Of a stretch of DNA of 16,999 bases, positions 6,902 through 13,404 are shown one piece after another; position 1 is the first letter of the stretch; the number at the start of each line of letters is the position of its first letter. The position numbers and the translations under genes are program-made. The notes under the pieces are model-generated. The model had not been told where the DNA came from, searched no databases, and saw only the letters and a program-made list of their open reading frames with translations. Source of the DNA: Bacteroidota bacterium (lineage in GTDB: Bacteria > Bacteroidota > Bacteroidia > Flavobacteriales > Flavobacteriaceae); contig JAACDY010000215.1 in assembly GCA_009936675.1 (NCBI GenBank), positions 1-16,999 on the forward strand, given 5' to 3'.

Positions 6902-9280
6902 CTATTTTTGGTCGGACATACTGGTCGGTAATAATTCCTCGTCGGTAGCCCAACTGTAATTCGGTTCTTCACCCAAAATGTACTCCAGAGTTCCACCCTT
7001 GACCAAGTCCTTATGATGAAACCATGATTGATTCAAGGGTTTTTCATTTAGTTTTACACTTTGAATGTACTTGTTTTTTAAACTGTTTCCTAGAGCTTTG
7101 ATGGTGAAAGTTTTGCCCGAATAATAATCTTGATCCAAGTGCAAAGTTATTTGATCAAACACTGGACTGGAAAGATCATAGGCAGGGTCAATGTCTGCTC
7201 CTCCTTTCATTTCAAAAAGTCCAATTTTCATCAATACGGACAGTGCGCCCATCAAGCCTTGATCTTCGTCACCGCTATAACCGTGCTCTGGATCATTGTC
7301 GCTGTAAACATCTTCAATTACATCTCTTACCCATTTTTGGGTGAGCCAAGGTTTCCCAAAATAATTAAAAATATATCCGGTTTGCATGGAGGGTTGATTT
7401 CCATAGTTGATAAATGCTCTCTTTCGATAACTGGACACAAATTTGTCTCCACGGTGGTTATGGGTCACAAAACCATGCTGTTCCGCGATTAAAAATGAGC
7501 GGTTTAATCGTTTGGCTGCCGTTTCCTTACCCCCCATTAGTTGGGCCAACCCTGCCAAGTCGTGTGGTACAAACCAAGTGGCTGCCGCCGCAGTAGCTTC
7601 TACAAAACCCGATCCTAAAGGGTGCTTATAATCACTTTCATAAACCAAAGGGTCAAAGGGTTCAACCCAACTACCGTCAAATGTTCTTCCTCGCATCCAA
7701 CCACTGGAGGGGTCATATATATTGCGGTAGTTGGCGGCTCTTTTTTCGAGCATTTGGTGATCGTTGGTTTTGTTGAGTGCCTTGGCCAACTGTGCCAAAG
7801 TCCAATCTTGATAGGCGTATTCCATAGTTACCCCCGGGCCACATTGATGATATCCGTATTTCTTATCATACATTGGAAAGGGGACATAACCTCTGTCAAT
7901 ATAGTATTCTATCCCGCCTCCTTTGTTGGTGTTGTGTTCATACCCCACCTTGCTCATGATCCCTCCGGGTAAGGCGTTTTTGAGCATGCCTTCATAGGCT
8001 TTTTCAACATCAAAACCTCTAATGCCTTTCATATAGGCACTGACAATAAAAGGAGTCGTTGAGGCACCCGTCATTACATAGGTGTAATTGCCACCCGAGG
8101 GGCCTCTGGGAATCAATCCCCCATCGTCGTACATCAACAACATAGAATTGACAAACTCCTCGGAAATTCTAGGATAGATAAGGTGCCAAAGGGTGTTCAG
8201 GGTCCATTGTGCCCCCCAAAAGGAGTCAGAGTTATAGTGATTGAACTTAGGTTTTCCGTTTATGTCCAAAGGAATTTGTCCAATGCGTTGCTTTACACCA
8301 GTCATGTCACTGTATTTCCCATTGACGTCACTAATGATTCTCCTTCCCTGCAAGGCGTGCCAAAGATCGGTGTAAAATCGGATTTGCTGGTCTTTGGTGT
8401 TTCCTTTGATTTCAATTCTACCCAAATAATCATTCCATTGATTTTTGGAATCTTGAACCACAGCGTCGAAATCCCAGTGGTCTAATTCGGTTTGGAGATT
8501 GAGTTCGGCTTGTTCCATGCTGACATAGGAAATCGCAACTTTCATCATGATCTGCTCCCCCTCTTTGGTCTTAAAAACAGGATAAACTCCTCCATTTTCG
8601 CCTTTGAATTCTTTAGTCTTTCCCAATAATTTTCCGTTTTGAAAAGCATATAAATCCTCAAAAGGTCGATCGAAATGAAGGCTAAAAAAAACTTTGGTGT
8701 CTTTGGGTCTCCTGACGGTTTTTTCCATCACCGCATAACCTTGCAGCTTTTTGTTGGATACTTTTTTTACATAACCACTTCTTGTACCGCTGGGGCCCAA
8801 TTGGGCTGAAAGATCGAGTATTACAGCACTTTGATCGGATTTAGGAAAGGTGTAACGGTGAAAACCTACCCGCACTGTAGAGGTCAATTCTGCCTTGATA
8901 TTGTAATCGTCCAAAACAAGGGCGTGATAACCCGCTTCCACGGTTTCTCTATCGTGAGAATATACAGATCCATAGGCCTTGGGGCCTAAATGGGCTTTGA
9001 TTTTACCGGTAGTGGGCATTACGGGTATGCCAGACAGTTGCCAAGCGTGGATGTGACTGAAGAAGTTTATGGTTTTTTGGTTGTAACGATATCCCGATTC
9101 CCAAGCCCCAGCAGTTCCCATATCGGGACTTAAATTGACCATTCCAAAGGGACGGGTGGCAGAGGAAAAAAAGAACCATCTGGAGTTGGCAGAATCGACT
9201 AGTGGATTGACCAAATCAACTGGACGTTGACCGTAAATTAAAGTTCCTATTAACAGGATAAAAAGTTGAATTTTTTTCAT
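6902..9280 (-). CDS. Divergent GH92-family alpha-mannosidase-like glycosidase, secreted
   Basis: A 792-residue protein with signal peptide (MKKIQLFILLIGTLIYGQ). Full-length GH92 architecture is visible: an N-terminal beta-sandwich (VNPLVDSANS at 24-33; FFSHIHAW at 73-80) and an (alpha/alpha)6 barrel with VTMEYAYQDW (484-493), INYGNQPSMQ (624-633) and YSGDEDQGLMGA (668-679). By family knowledge Glu487 fits the general acid, and Asp671/Asp673 in GDEDQG fit the base pair of this Ca-dependent inverting family. GH92 enzymes are exo-alpha-mannosidases. However, the usual SxWDTxRT block is here SFWGAQWT (353-360), lacking both the Asp and the Arg, so specificity may differ from D-mannose. It lies 1 bp after the enolase-like gene and 5 bp before the oxidoreductase. 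Family membership is firm; the mannosidase activity itself is uncertain. Confidence 0.9.
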   Translation of the reverse strand: MKKIQLFILLIGTLIYGQRPVDLVNPLVDSANSRWFFFSSATRPFGMVNLSPDMGTAGAWESGYRYNQKTINFFSHIHAWQLSGIPVMPTTGKIKAHLGPKAYGSVYSHDRETVEAGYHALVLDDYNIKAELTSTVRVGFHRYTFPKSDQSAVILDLSAQLGPSGTRSGYVKKVSNKKLQGYAVMEKTVRRPKDTKVFFSLHFDRPFEDLYAFQNGKLLGKTKEFKGENGGVYPVFKTKEGEQIMMKVAISYVSMEQAELNLQTELDHWDFDAVVQDSKNQWNDYLGRIEIKGNTKDQQIRFYTDLWHALQGRRIISDVNGKYSDMTGVKQRIGQIPLDINGKPKFNHYNSDSFWGAQWTLNTLWHLIYPRISEEFVNSMLLMYDDGGLIPRGPSGGNYTYVMTGASTTPFIVSAYMKGIRGFDVEKAYEGMLKNALPGGIMSKVGYEHNTNKGGGIEYYIDRGYVPFPMYDKKYGYHQCGPGVTMEYAYQDWTLAQLAKALNKTNDHQMLEKRAANYRNIYDPSSGWMRGRTFDGSWVEPFDPLVYESDYKHPLGSGFVEATAAAATWFVPHDLAGLAQLMGGKETAAKRLNRSFLIAEQHGFVTHNHRGDKFVSSYRKRAFINYGNQPSMQTGYIFNYFGKPWLTQKWVRDVIEDVYSDNDPEHGYSGDEDQGLMGALSVLMKIGLFEMKGGADIDPAYDLSSPVFDQITLHLDQDYYSGKTFTIKALGNSLKNKYIQSVKLNEKPLNQSWFHHKDLVKGGTLEYILGEEPNYSWATDEELLPTSMSDQK

Positions 9281-9281
9281 T

Positions 9282-10499
9282 TTAGATATTTAAATGTGCG
9301 TCAGCGAGTGAAATTAATTTTTGTTCGTCAACTTTTAACCCAAAGCCGGGTTTAAAATCTGCGACTACTTTTCCTTCTTCATTGAGATGGGTCGCTTTTT
9401 GTAGCACACACCTTAAGAAGGCGTCTTGTTCTTGAGGTTTTTCCATGGCTTCAACCCAAGAGGCTTGGTTGCCAATAGCTATTTGTTGCCAAAATGTACA
9501 AGCGGCTCCAATCAGACTGGAATCTCCGATCATAATCCCTTTGTCGGAGGCTCTTATCACCTTGGAGATGTCGTTGATCTCGGTGAAAGTTCCCATACAG
9601 TTAGGATGCAGGTTAAAGTAATTGCCCATGCGATCATCAAAATATTTGATGCTTTTTGCAGCGGGTCGCATGATGTGGTCGGGAACAATGGACAGTTTCC
9701 CCACATTTGCCTGCAAATAAATCAATTCCTCTTTGTCGAGACTGGAGGGATCCTCTACCCCATCCATTCCTGCTTCATGGAGAACGATCATGATTTTTGA
9801 CAACGCCTTTAGGTCTTTGATGAACTTATAGCCTCGGTTGGGGTCGCCCAGTATAAAAGAATCTGGGCCTAGGAATTTTCGCAGTGCTCCGATGTTTTTT
9901 TTATCTTGTTCAAAATCTCCGAACATTTTGATTTTAACATAGCGATGCATGTTTTGATCAATGGCTATCTGTGCTTGTTTGACCACCATTTCTTCCTCTT
10001 TTTCCAAAATACAGAAAATTGCCGGAACGGGATCTTGTCCCTCTAAACCCCATATTTTGACGGTAGGTTTATTTTCAATCTTTCCCATTAGATCATAAAG
10101 GGTCATCAATAAACCTTCTGTTATGATAGGTCTCCATTGGCCAGAAAAAAATTGATTTCTGACTTCTTCAATGGCTTCACCCAACATCATTCCTTTTAGT
10201 TTTTTAAACGCCTTAGACCAGTCGGCTAAATCAAAGTCGGGTTGATTGCTGGCAACTTTGGTCTCTCCCCAGCCAACATGATCTGCCCCCTTAATATTGA
10301 ACATTACGTGTTGACGGTTTTTCCAGACACCAAAGCTGAAATTTCGCTCCTTGGTCACATTAATTAAAAACAAATTGATCTCATCAATCTTTACCCCCAT
10401 GGCAGGTGTTGGGGAGGAACAACTGAAAAGACCAGGAACAAGTAGTAATGGTAATACCCCACCAGATTGCTGTATAAATTTTCTTCTCGAATGATTCAT
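9282..10499 (-). CDS. Enolase-superfamily (mandelate racemase/muconate lactonizing-like) protein with twin-arginine/lipoprotein signal
   Basis: A 405-residue protein. The N-terminus reads NHSRRKFIQQSGG followed by a hydrophobic stretch and LFSC, so it looks like a twin-arginine export signal with Cys27 as a possible lipid site. The mature part shows the enolase-superfamily layout: an N-terminal capping domain to about 150 (GWGETKV at 76-82), then a barrel with the K-x-K pair VKIK (Lys189/Lys191), and likely metal ligands Asp219 (GDPNRG), Glu249 (GVEDP) and Asp274 (PDHIM), with HPN at 298-300. Members abstract a proton alpha to a carboxylate, for example in sugar-acid dehydration or epimerisation, so a uronic or aldonic acid is a sensible substrate class but not proven. 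Members are normally cytosolic, so export is odd. It begins 9 bp after sulfatase A and ends 1 bp before the GH92 gene. Confidence 0.85.
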   Translation of the reverse strand: MNHSRRKFIQQSGGVLPLLLVPGLFSCSSPTPAMGVKIDEINLFLINVTKERNFSFGVWKNRQHVMFNIKGADHVGWGETKVASNQPDFDLADWSKAFKKLKGMMLGEAIEEVRNQFFSGQWRPIITEGLLMTLYDLMGKIENKPTVKIWGLEGQDPVPAIFCILEKEEEMVVKQAQIAIDQNMHRYVKIKMFGDFEQDKKNIGALRKFLGPDSFILGDPNRGYKFIKDLKALSKIMIVLHEAGMDGVEDPSSLDKEELIYLQANVGKLSIVPDHIMRPAAKSIKYFDDRMGNYFNLHPNCMGTFTEINDISKVIRASDKGIMIGDSSLIGAACTFWQQIAIGNQASWVEAMEKPQEQDAFLRCVLQKATHLNEEGKVVADFKPGFGLKVDEQKLISLADAHLNI

Positions 10500-10508
10500 A
10501 AGTACAAT

Positions 10509-11933
10509 TTAAGTATCTGTTTGTTTGGTTTCTGCATGGGCATCACTCAAAAATTGAGTCAAAGCCTTGTTCAATTTATCGACTAGCTCAGGCATTTCTT
10601 TGGAAAGATCGTTTTTTTCTTCCACGTCCTTGGAAAGGTCAAAAAGTTCAAATTTATCAAAACGCCAATCTTTGACGAGTTTGTAATTGCCCCATCGAAT
10701 GGCAGAGATGGGTTTTCTGTTGGCCGCTTGGTGAAATACCAAATAGGGGCTATTTCGTTCTACAGTACCAAGGCCATTGTTGTGAATAATGGGTTCTAGA
10801 TTACCACCGTCAAGTATCTGAGGTAGCGGATTTTGGTAGCCTGCCAGTCTTGCAACAGTGGGAAGAATATCCAATCCAGTTACAGGAACCTTAGAATGGG
10901 TATTTGGAGAAATACCAGGGCCTGAAATGATAAAAGGAACTCTGATTCCCCCCTCATACATTGATCCCTTACCTCCTCTTAGCGGAAAGTTTCTCGCCAC
11001 TTTTTGTTTCGGCCCGATGGGAATGGATGTTCTCCCTCCGTTGTCAGACAAAAAGATGATATAGGTATTGTCTTCGATATCCAGATCGGCTACTTTGTCC
11101 AGTATCATCCCAATGCCCTCATCCATATCCTCAGTCATGGCTGCAAACTCGGGAACAAAATGTTTTTCTCCTTTTTCCGATTTACTATATTTATTAATGT
11201 TTTTTTGACTGTAGGTAATGGCCAGATGGACCGCATAATGTGAAATTTGAATAAAAAAAGGCTTATTGTTTTTGGCTTGCTCCTCCATAAAATCATTGGA
11301 TCTTTGGGTAAGGGAGAAAATTAATTTAGGATCATCGTAGGCTTTGGGCCATGCTTTCCCCATTGCAAACGGGAAATCCGTCTCGTCTTTACGGAGTGTA
11401 TTCTTGCCCCCTCCTGTATTGTTTGAGGTGAGTCCGTCACTGAAGTCGTAACCCATTTCTTCGGGGGTAAAATCATCGTATCTGGCATCCCATTTTCCAA
11501 AATGAGCGGTCACGTAATTGGGGTCTGCTTTTTTGAGGATTTTAGGAATGGTCATTTGTTTTCTGAAAGCCTTGGTCCAATTGTCTCTGTCCTTTTGGTA
11601 TTCGTGTTTGGCAGGAGTTAGTCCTGTTAATATACTTTTTCGTGTGGGAGAGCAAAAGGGTGCTGGAGCATAACCATTGGTCATTCGCATTCCATTTTTG
11701 GCCAATCGTTCCATATTGGGGGTTTGGTAATAATCACTTTTGGATCGCGGGTCTTCGGGATCTGCCAAGAATGAAGTACCTACCCAGCTTTGATCGTCGG
11801 TGAGAATGACAATAAAATTGGGTTTAGTATTTATATTGTTTTGAGCAATGCAAAATGATGAAAAGTAAAATACGGTGAATAGTATTAGGTTTTGGGGAAC
11901 GGACTTTGAAAAAATATAATTAATGGCTTTCAA
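10509..11933 (-). CDS. Sulfatase A, secreted formylglycine-type sulfatase with TTG start
   Basis: A 474-residue family S1 sulfatase and first gene of the downstream block. A signal peptide spans residues 1-31 (hydrophobic core ending FCIAQ). TDDQSW (45-50) gives metal-binding aspartates, and FCSPTRKSILTG (93-104) is the signature with Cys94 as formylglycine precursor. HFGKWDARY, HYAVHL, FLSDNGGRTS and YEGGIRVPF are further family blocks. Asp-rich and Lys-rich insertions around residues 55-70 (FLADPEDPRSKSDYYQTP) set it apart from the other three sulfatases. The start must be TTG at 11933: a TAA lies two codons upstream in frame, and there is no ATG between this codon and the end of the signal peptide. 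CATAAAAA precedes it, an A-rich leader usual in Bacteroidota. A promoter-like element and an inverted repeat lie directly upstream. The exact sulfate position it cleaves is unknown. Confidence 0.92.
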   Translation of the reverse strand: MKAINYIFSKSVPQNLILFTVFYFSSFCIAQNNINTKPNFIVILTDDQSWVGTSFLADPEDPRSKSDYYQTPNMERLAKNGMRMTNGYAPAPFCSPTRKSILTGLTPAKHEYQKDRDNWTKAFRKQMTIPKILKKADPNYVTAHFGKWDARYDDFTPEEMGYDFSDGLTSNNTGGGKNTLRKDETDFPFAMGKAWPKAYDDPKLIFSLTQRSNDFMEEQAKNNKPFFIQISHYAVHLAITYSQKNINKYSKSEKGEKHFVPEFAAMTEDMDEGIGMILDKVADLDIEDNTYIIFLSDNGGRTSIPIGPKQKVARNFPLRGGKGSMYEGGIRVPFIISGPGISPNTHSKVPVTGLDILPTVARLAGYQNPLPQILDGGNLEPIIHNNGLGTVERNSPYLVFHQAANRKPISAIRWGNYKLVKDWRFDKFELFDLSKDVEEKNDLSKEMPELVDKLNKALTQFLSDAHAETKQTDT

Positions 11934-11946
11934 TTTTTATGGTTTT

Positions 11947-11960
11947 CGTGTGCGAACACG
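11947..11960. promoter_or_regulatory. Inverted repeat CGTGTGCGAACACG, candidate operator
   Basis: Five-base arms CGTGT and ACACG flank GCGA; the central CG is also symmetric, so 12 of 14 positions are palindromic. A CG-centred palindrome of this size is typical of LacI/GntR-type repressor sites. It sits where transcription from the adjacent TATATTTG element would begin and about 14 bp before the TTG start of sulfatase A, so repression by a bound protein would fit. It could also form a short hairpin in the leader RNA. No regulator gene is in the window; the operator role is inferred. Confidence 0.5.
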
Positions 11961-11964
11961 TTAG

Positions 11965-11972
11965 CAAATATA
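11965..11972 (-). promoter_or_regulatory. TATATTTG, candidate Bacteroidota -7 promoter element
   Basis: On the minus strand this reads TATATTTG, an exact match to the TAnnTTTG -7 consensus of Bacteroidota sigma factor promoters. It lies 31 bp upstream of the sulfatase A start, in the only sizeable intergenic gap. I found no convincing TTG element at the -33 spacing; the upstream sequence is A/T-rich instead. Transcription would begin near 11958-11960, leaving a leader of about 25 bases. Confidence 0.5.
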
Positions 11973-12109
11973 ATTTATTTCTAAATTAAAAAAATTTTTT
12001 AATGTTGAAATTTATCCTCTAACAAATTGAATATAATTTACTGTAAATAAGTTAATTAAGGTTTATGATACTGTTATTTATAAAATAATGTTCAAAGAAA
12101 GCAGAAGAA

Positions 12110-13321
12110 TTAATTCTCGAAGATTGCATTGTACACTTGCTTTTCAAAAATCTCTTTTCTAGAATGATCCCATCCTTTCATTTGAGTCATCAGTATCATC
12201 ACCAAATTCTCTTTGGGGTCGATTTTAAAATAAGGCCCCCACGATCCATGCCAACCATAGCTTCCCTGACTCCCTGGGTATGGATAAGCATCTATATTCT
12301 TAATGACATTGAATGTAAAACCAAAGCCTATGGCGTCGTTGGGTTTGTGAATATCGTCACTGGGTCTCCCATTTTTAATACCCTTCAGTTGGTCTTGTGT
12401 CATCAATTGAACGGTTTGTTTTTCCAATATTTTTTGCCCCTTGTAAGTCCCATTGTTCAAAAGCATGAGGCAAAACTTTGAAAAATCCTTGATGGTAGAA
12501 GCCAGTCCACCAGCAGGATTGCAAAAGGTTACTTTTTGGGTATAGAGAGAATTGCTGGGGTGATCGACAAGTGTATATCCCCCTTTTTTATTTCGTAAAT
12601 AGCCGGTGGTAAATCGATCATGCTTCTCTTTTGGAATTTCAAAAAAGGTATCCTCCATCTGTAGAGGATCAAAAATTTCCGATTTTAAGTAGTCTTCAAT
12701 TTTTGTTCCTGTCAATTTTTCGACCAAATAGGCACCAAGACTTACCGATGGGCTATAAATCCATTGGGTTCCAGGATCTGCAGCTAATGGAATTTTACTC
12801 ATTCGCATGATTTCTGTTTTTAAGTCATAAGACGGATTGGTTTTAAGCTCATTATACTGTTCTCTTAAAAGAGGATAGAATTTACCAATACCTGTGGTGT
12901 GACGTAAAACATCAATGATTCTAATGGGTTTGGATGCAGGCCTGAGTGAACCATCTGGCTGGTAGACCATTGGATTTTTGTATTCGGGAATATACTGTCC
13001 GATAGGATCCTCCAATTTGAAATAGCCCTGGTCGTAGAGTTTCATAATACCCACTGCAACAATACATTTGGTAATGGATGCAATTCTAAAGATACTGTTG
13101 TCTTGAAGTGGTTTTCCTTCGGCTACATCAGCAAAACCATGACTGTCATAATGAATTACTTCTCCTTGTTGGATGATCATGGTCTGAAAAGCGGTTAACT
13201 CTTTGTCAGCTATAAATTGACGCATTCTTAACTCAAGGTTTTCAAAGTTATATTGAGCGGAGAGCAAGGAGCTGAAAAAAATAAAGAAATACAAAAACCT
13301 CATGGGGTTTAATGGTCTCAT
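12110..13321 (-). CDS. Secreted serine hydrolase, beta-lactamase/class C-like family
   Basis: A 403-residue protein of the beta-lactamase superfamily (PF00144 type). Signal peptide residues 1-23 end SAQ; a second ATG at 13303 (MRFLYFF) would also give a good signal and cannot be excluded. The active-site motifs are present: SITK (82-85) with nucleophile Ser82 and Lys85, YSP (189-191) with the Tyr, and WHGSWG (357-362) with the HxG motif. Such proteins include peptidases, esterases and beta-lactamases; within a PUL an esterase acting on acylated glycans or a cell-wall role are both possible, and I cannot decide. It follows the SusD gene after an 83 bp gap with a hairpin, and is separated from sulfatase A by 176 bp, so it may be transcribed with susCD by read-through. 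Confidence 0.88.
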   Translation of the reverse strand: MRPLNPMRFLYFFIFFSSLLSAQYNFENLELRMRQFIADKELTAFQTMIIQQGEVIHYDSHGFADVAEGKPLQDNSIFRIASITKCIVAVGIMKLYDQGYFKLEDPIGQYIPEYKNPMVYQPDGSLRPASKPIRIIDVLRHTTGIGKFYPLLREQYNELKTNPSYDLKTEIMRMSKIPLAADPGTQWIYSPSVSLGAYLVEKLTGTKIEDYLKSEIFDPLQMEDTFFEIPKEKHDRFTTGYLRNKKGGYTLVDHPSNSLYTQKVTFCNPAGGLASTIKDFSKFCLMLLNNGTYKGQKILEKQTVQLMTQDQLKGIKNGRPSDDIHKPNDAIGFGFTFNVIKNIDAYPYPGSQGSYGWHGSWGPYFKIDPKENLVMILMTQMKGWDHSRKEIFEKQVYNAIFEN

Positions 13322-13348
13322 CGAAATAAATTTAAGGGATAAAAATGA

Positions 13349-13384
13349 AAAACCCGTCTCTGAAAAGGATCAAAAACGGGTTTT
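13349..13384 (-). terminator. Hairpin terminator or attenuator after susD
   Basis: Nine-base arms AAAACCCGT (13376-13384 as read on the minus strand) and ACGGGTTTT (13349-13357) pair perfectly around an 18-base loop. In the transcribed direction the stem is followed by further T-rich sequence (TTTTTCATTTTTAT). It begins 20 bp after the SusD stop. This fits an intrinsic terminator, perhaps partial, that keeps susCD transcript levels above those of the downstream genes. Confidence 0.7.
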
Positions 13385-13404
13385 ATTAAGAAATAAAATT
13401 CTTA

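Larger units (their letters stand above)
11934..12109. other. AT-rich intergenic region separating the two gene blocks
   Basis: This 176 bp gap is the largest gene-free stretch. Besides the candidate promoter element and inverted repeat it holds an A-tract/T-tract near-palindrome (11986-12002) and a perfect palindrome AGAATTAATTCT (12106-12117) that overlaps the stop codon of the serine hydrolase. I see no small coding frame with a family match and no tRNA or riboswitch. Confidence 0.7.

Noticed and set aside
6897..6953. Longer start (TTG at 6953) for the Gfo/Idh/MocA oxidoreductase
   Set aside because: It would overlap the GH92 gene by about 50 bp, and the extra residues have no family match; GTG at 6896 sits directly before the Rossmann strand.
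11986..12002. A-tract/T-tract near-palindrome
   Set aside because: It has no GC pairs for a stable hairpin; more likely promoter-region A/T richness than a terminator.
12106..12117. Perfect palindrome AGAATTAATTCT at the serine hydrolase stop
   Set aside because: It is AT-only apart from two bases, has no T-tract in the transcribed direction, and could arise by chance in such AT-rich DNA.
12137..12481. Plus-strand open frame of 114 codons
   Set aside because: It is antisense to the C-terminal part of the serine hydrolase, whose motifs prove the minus-strand frame.
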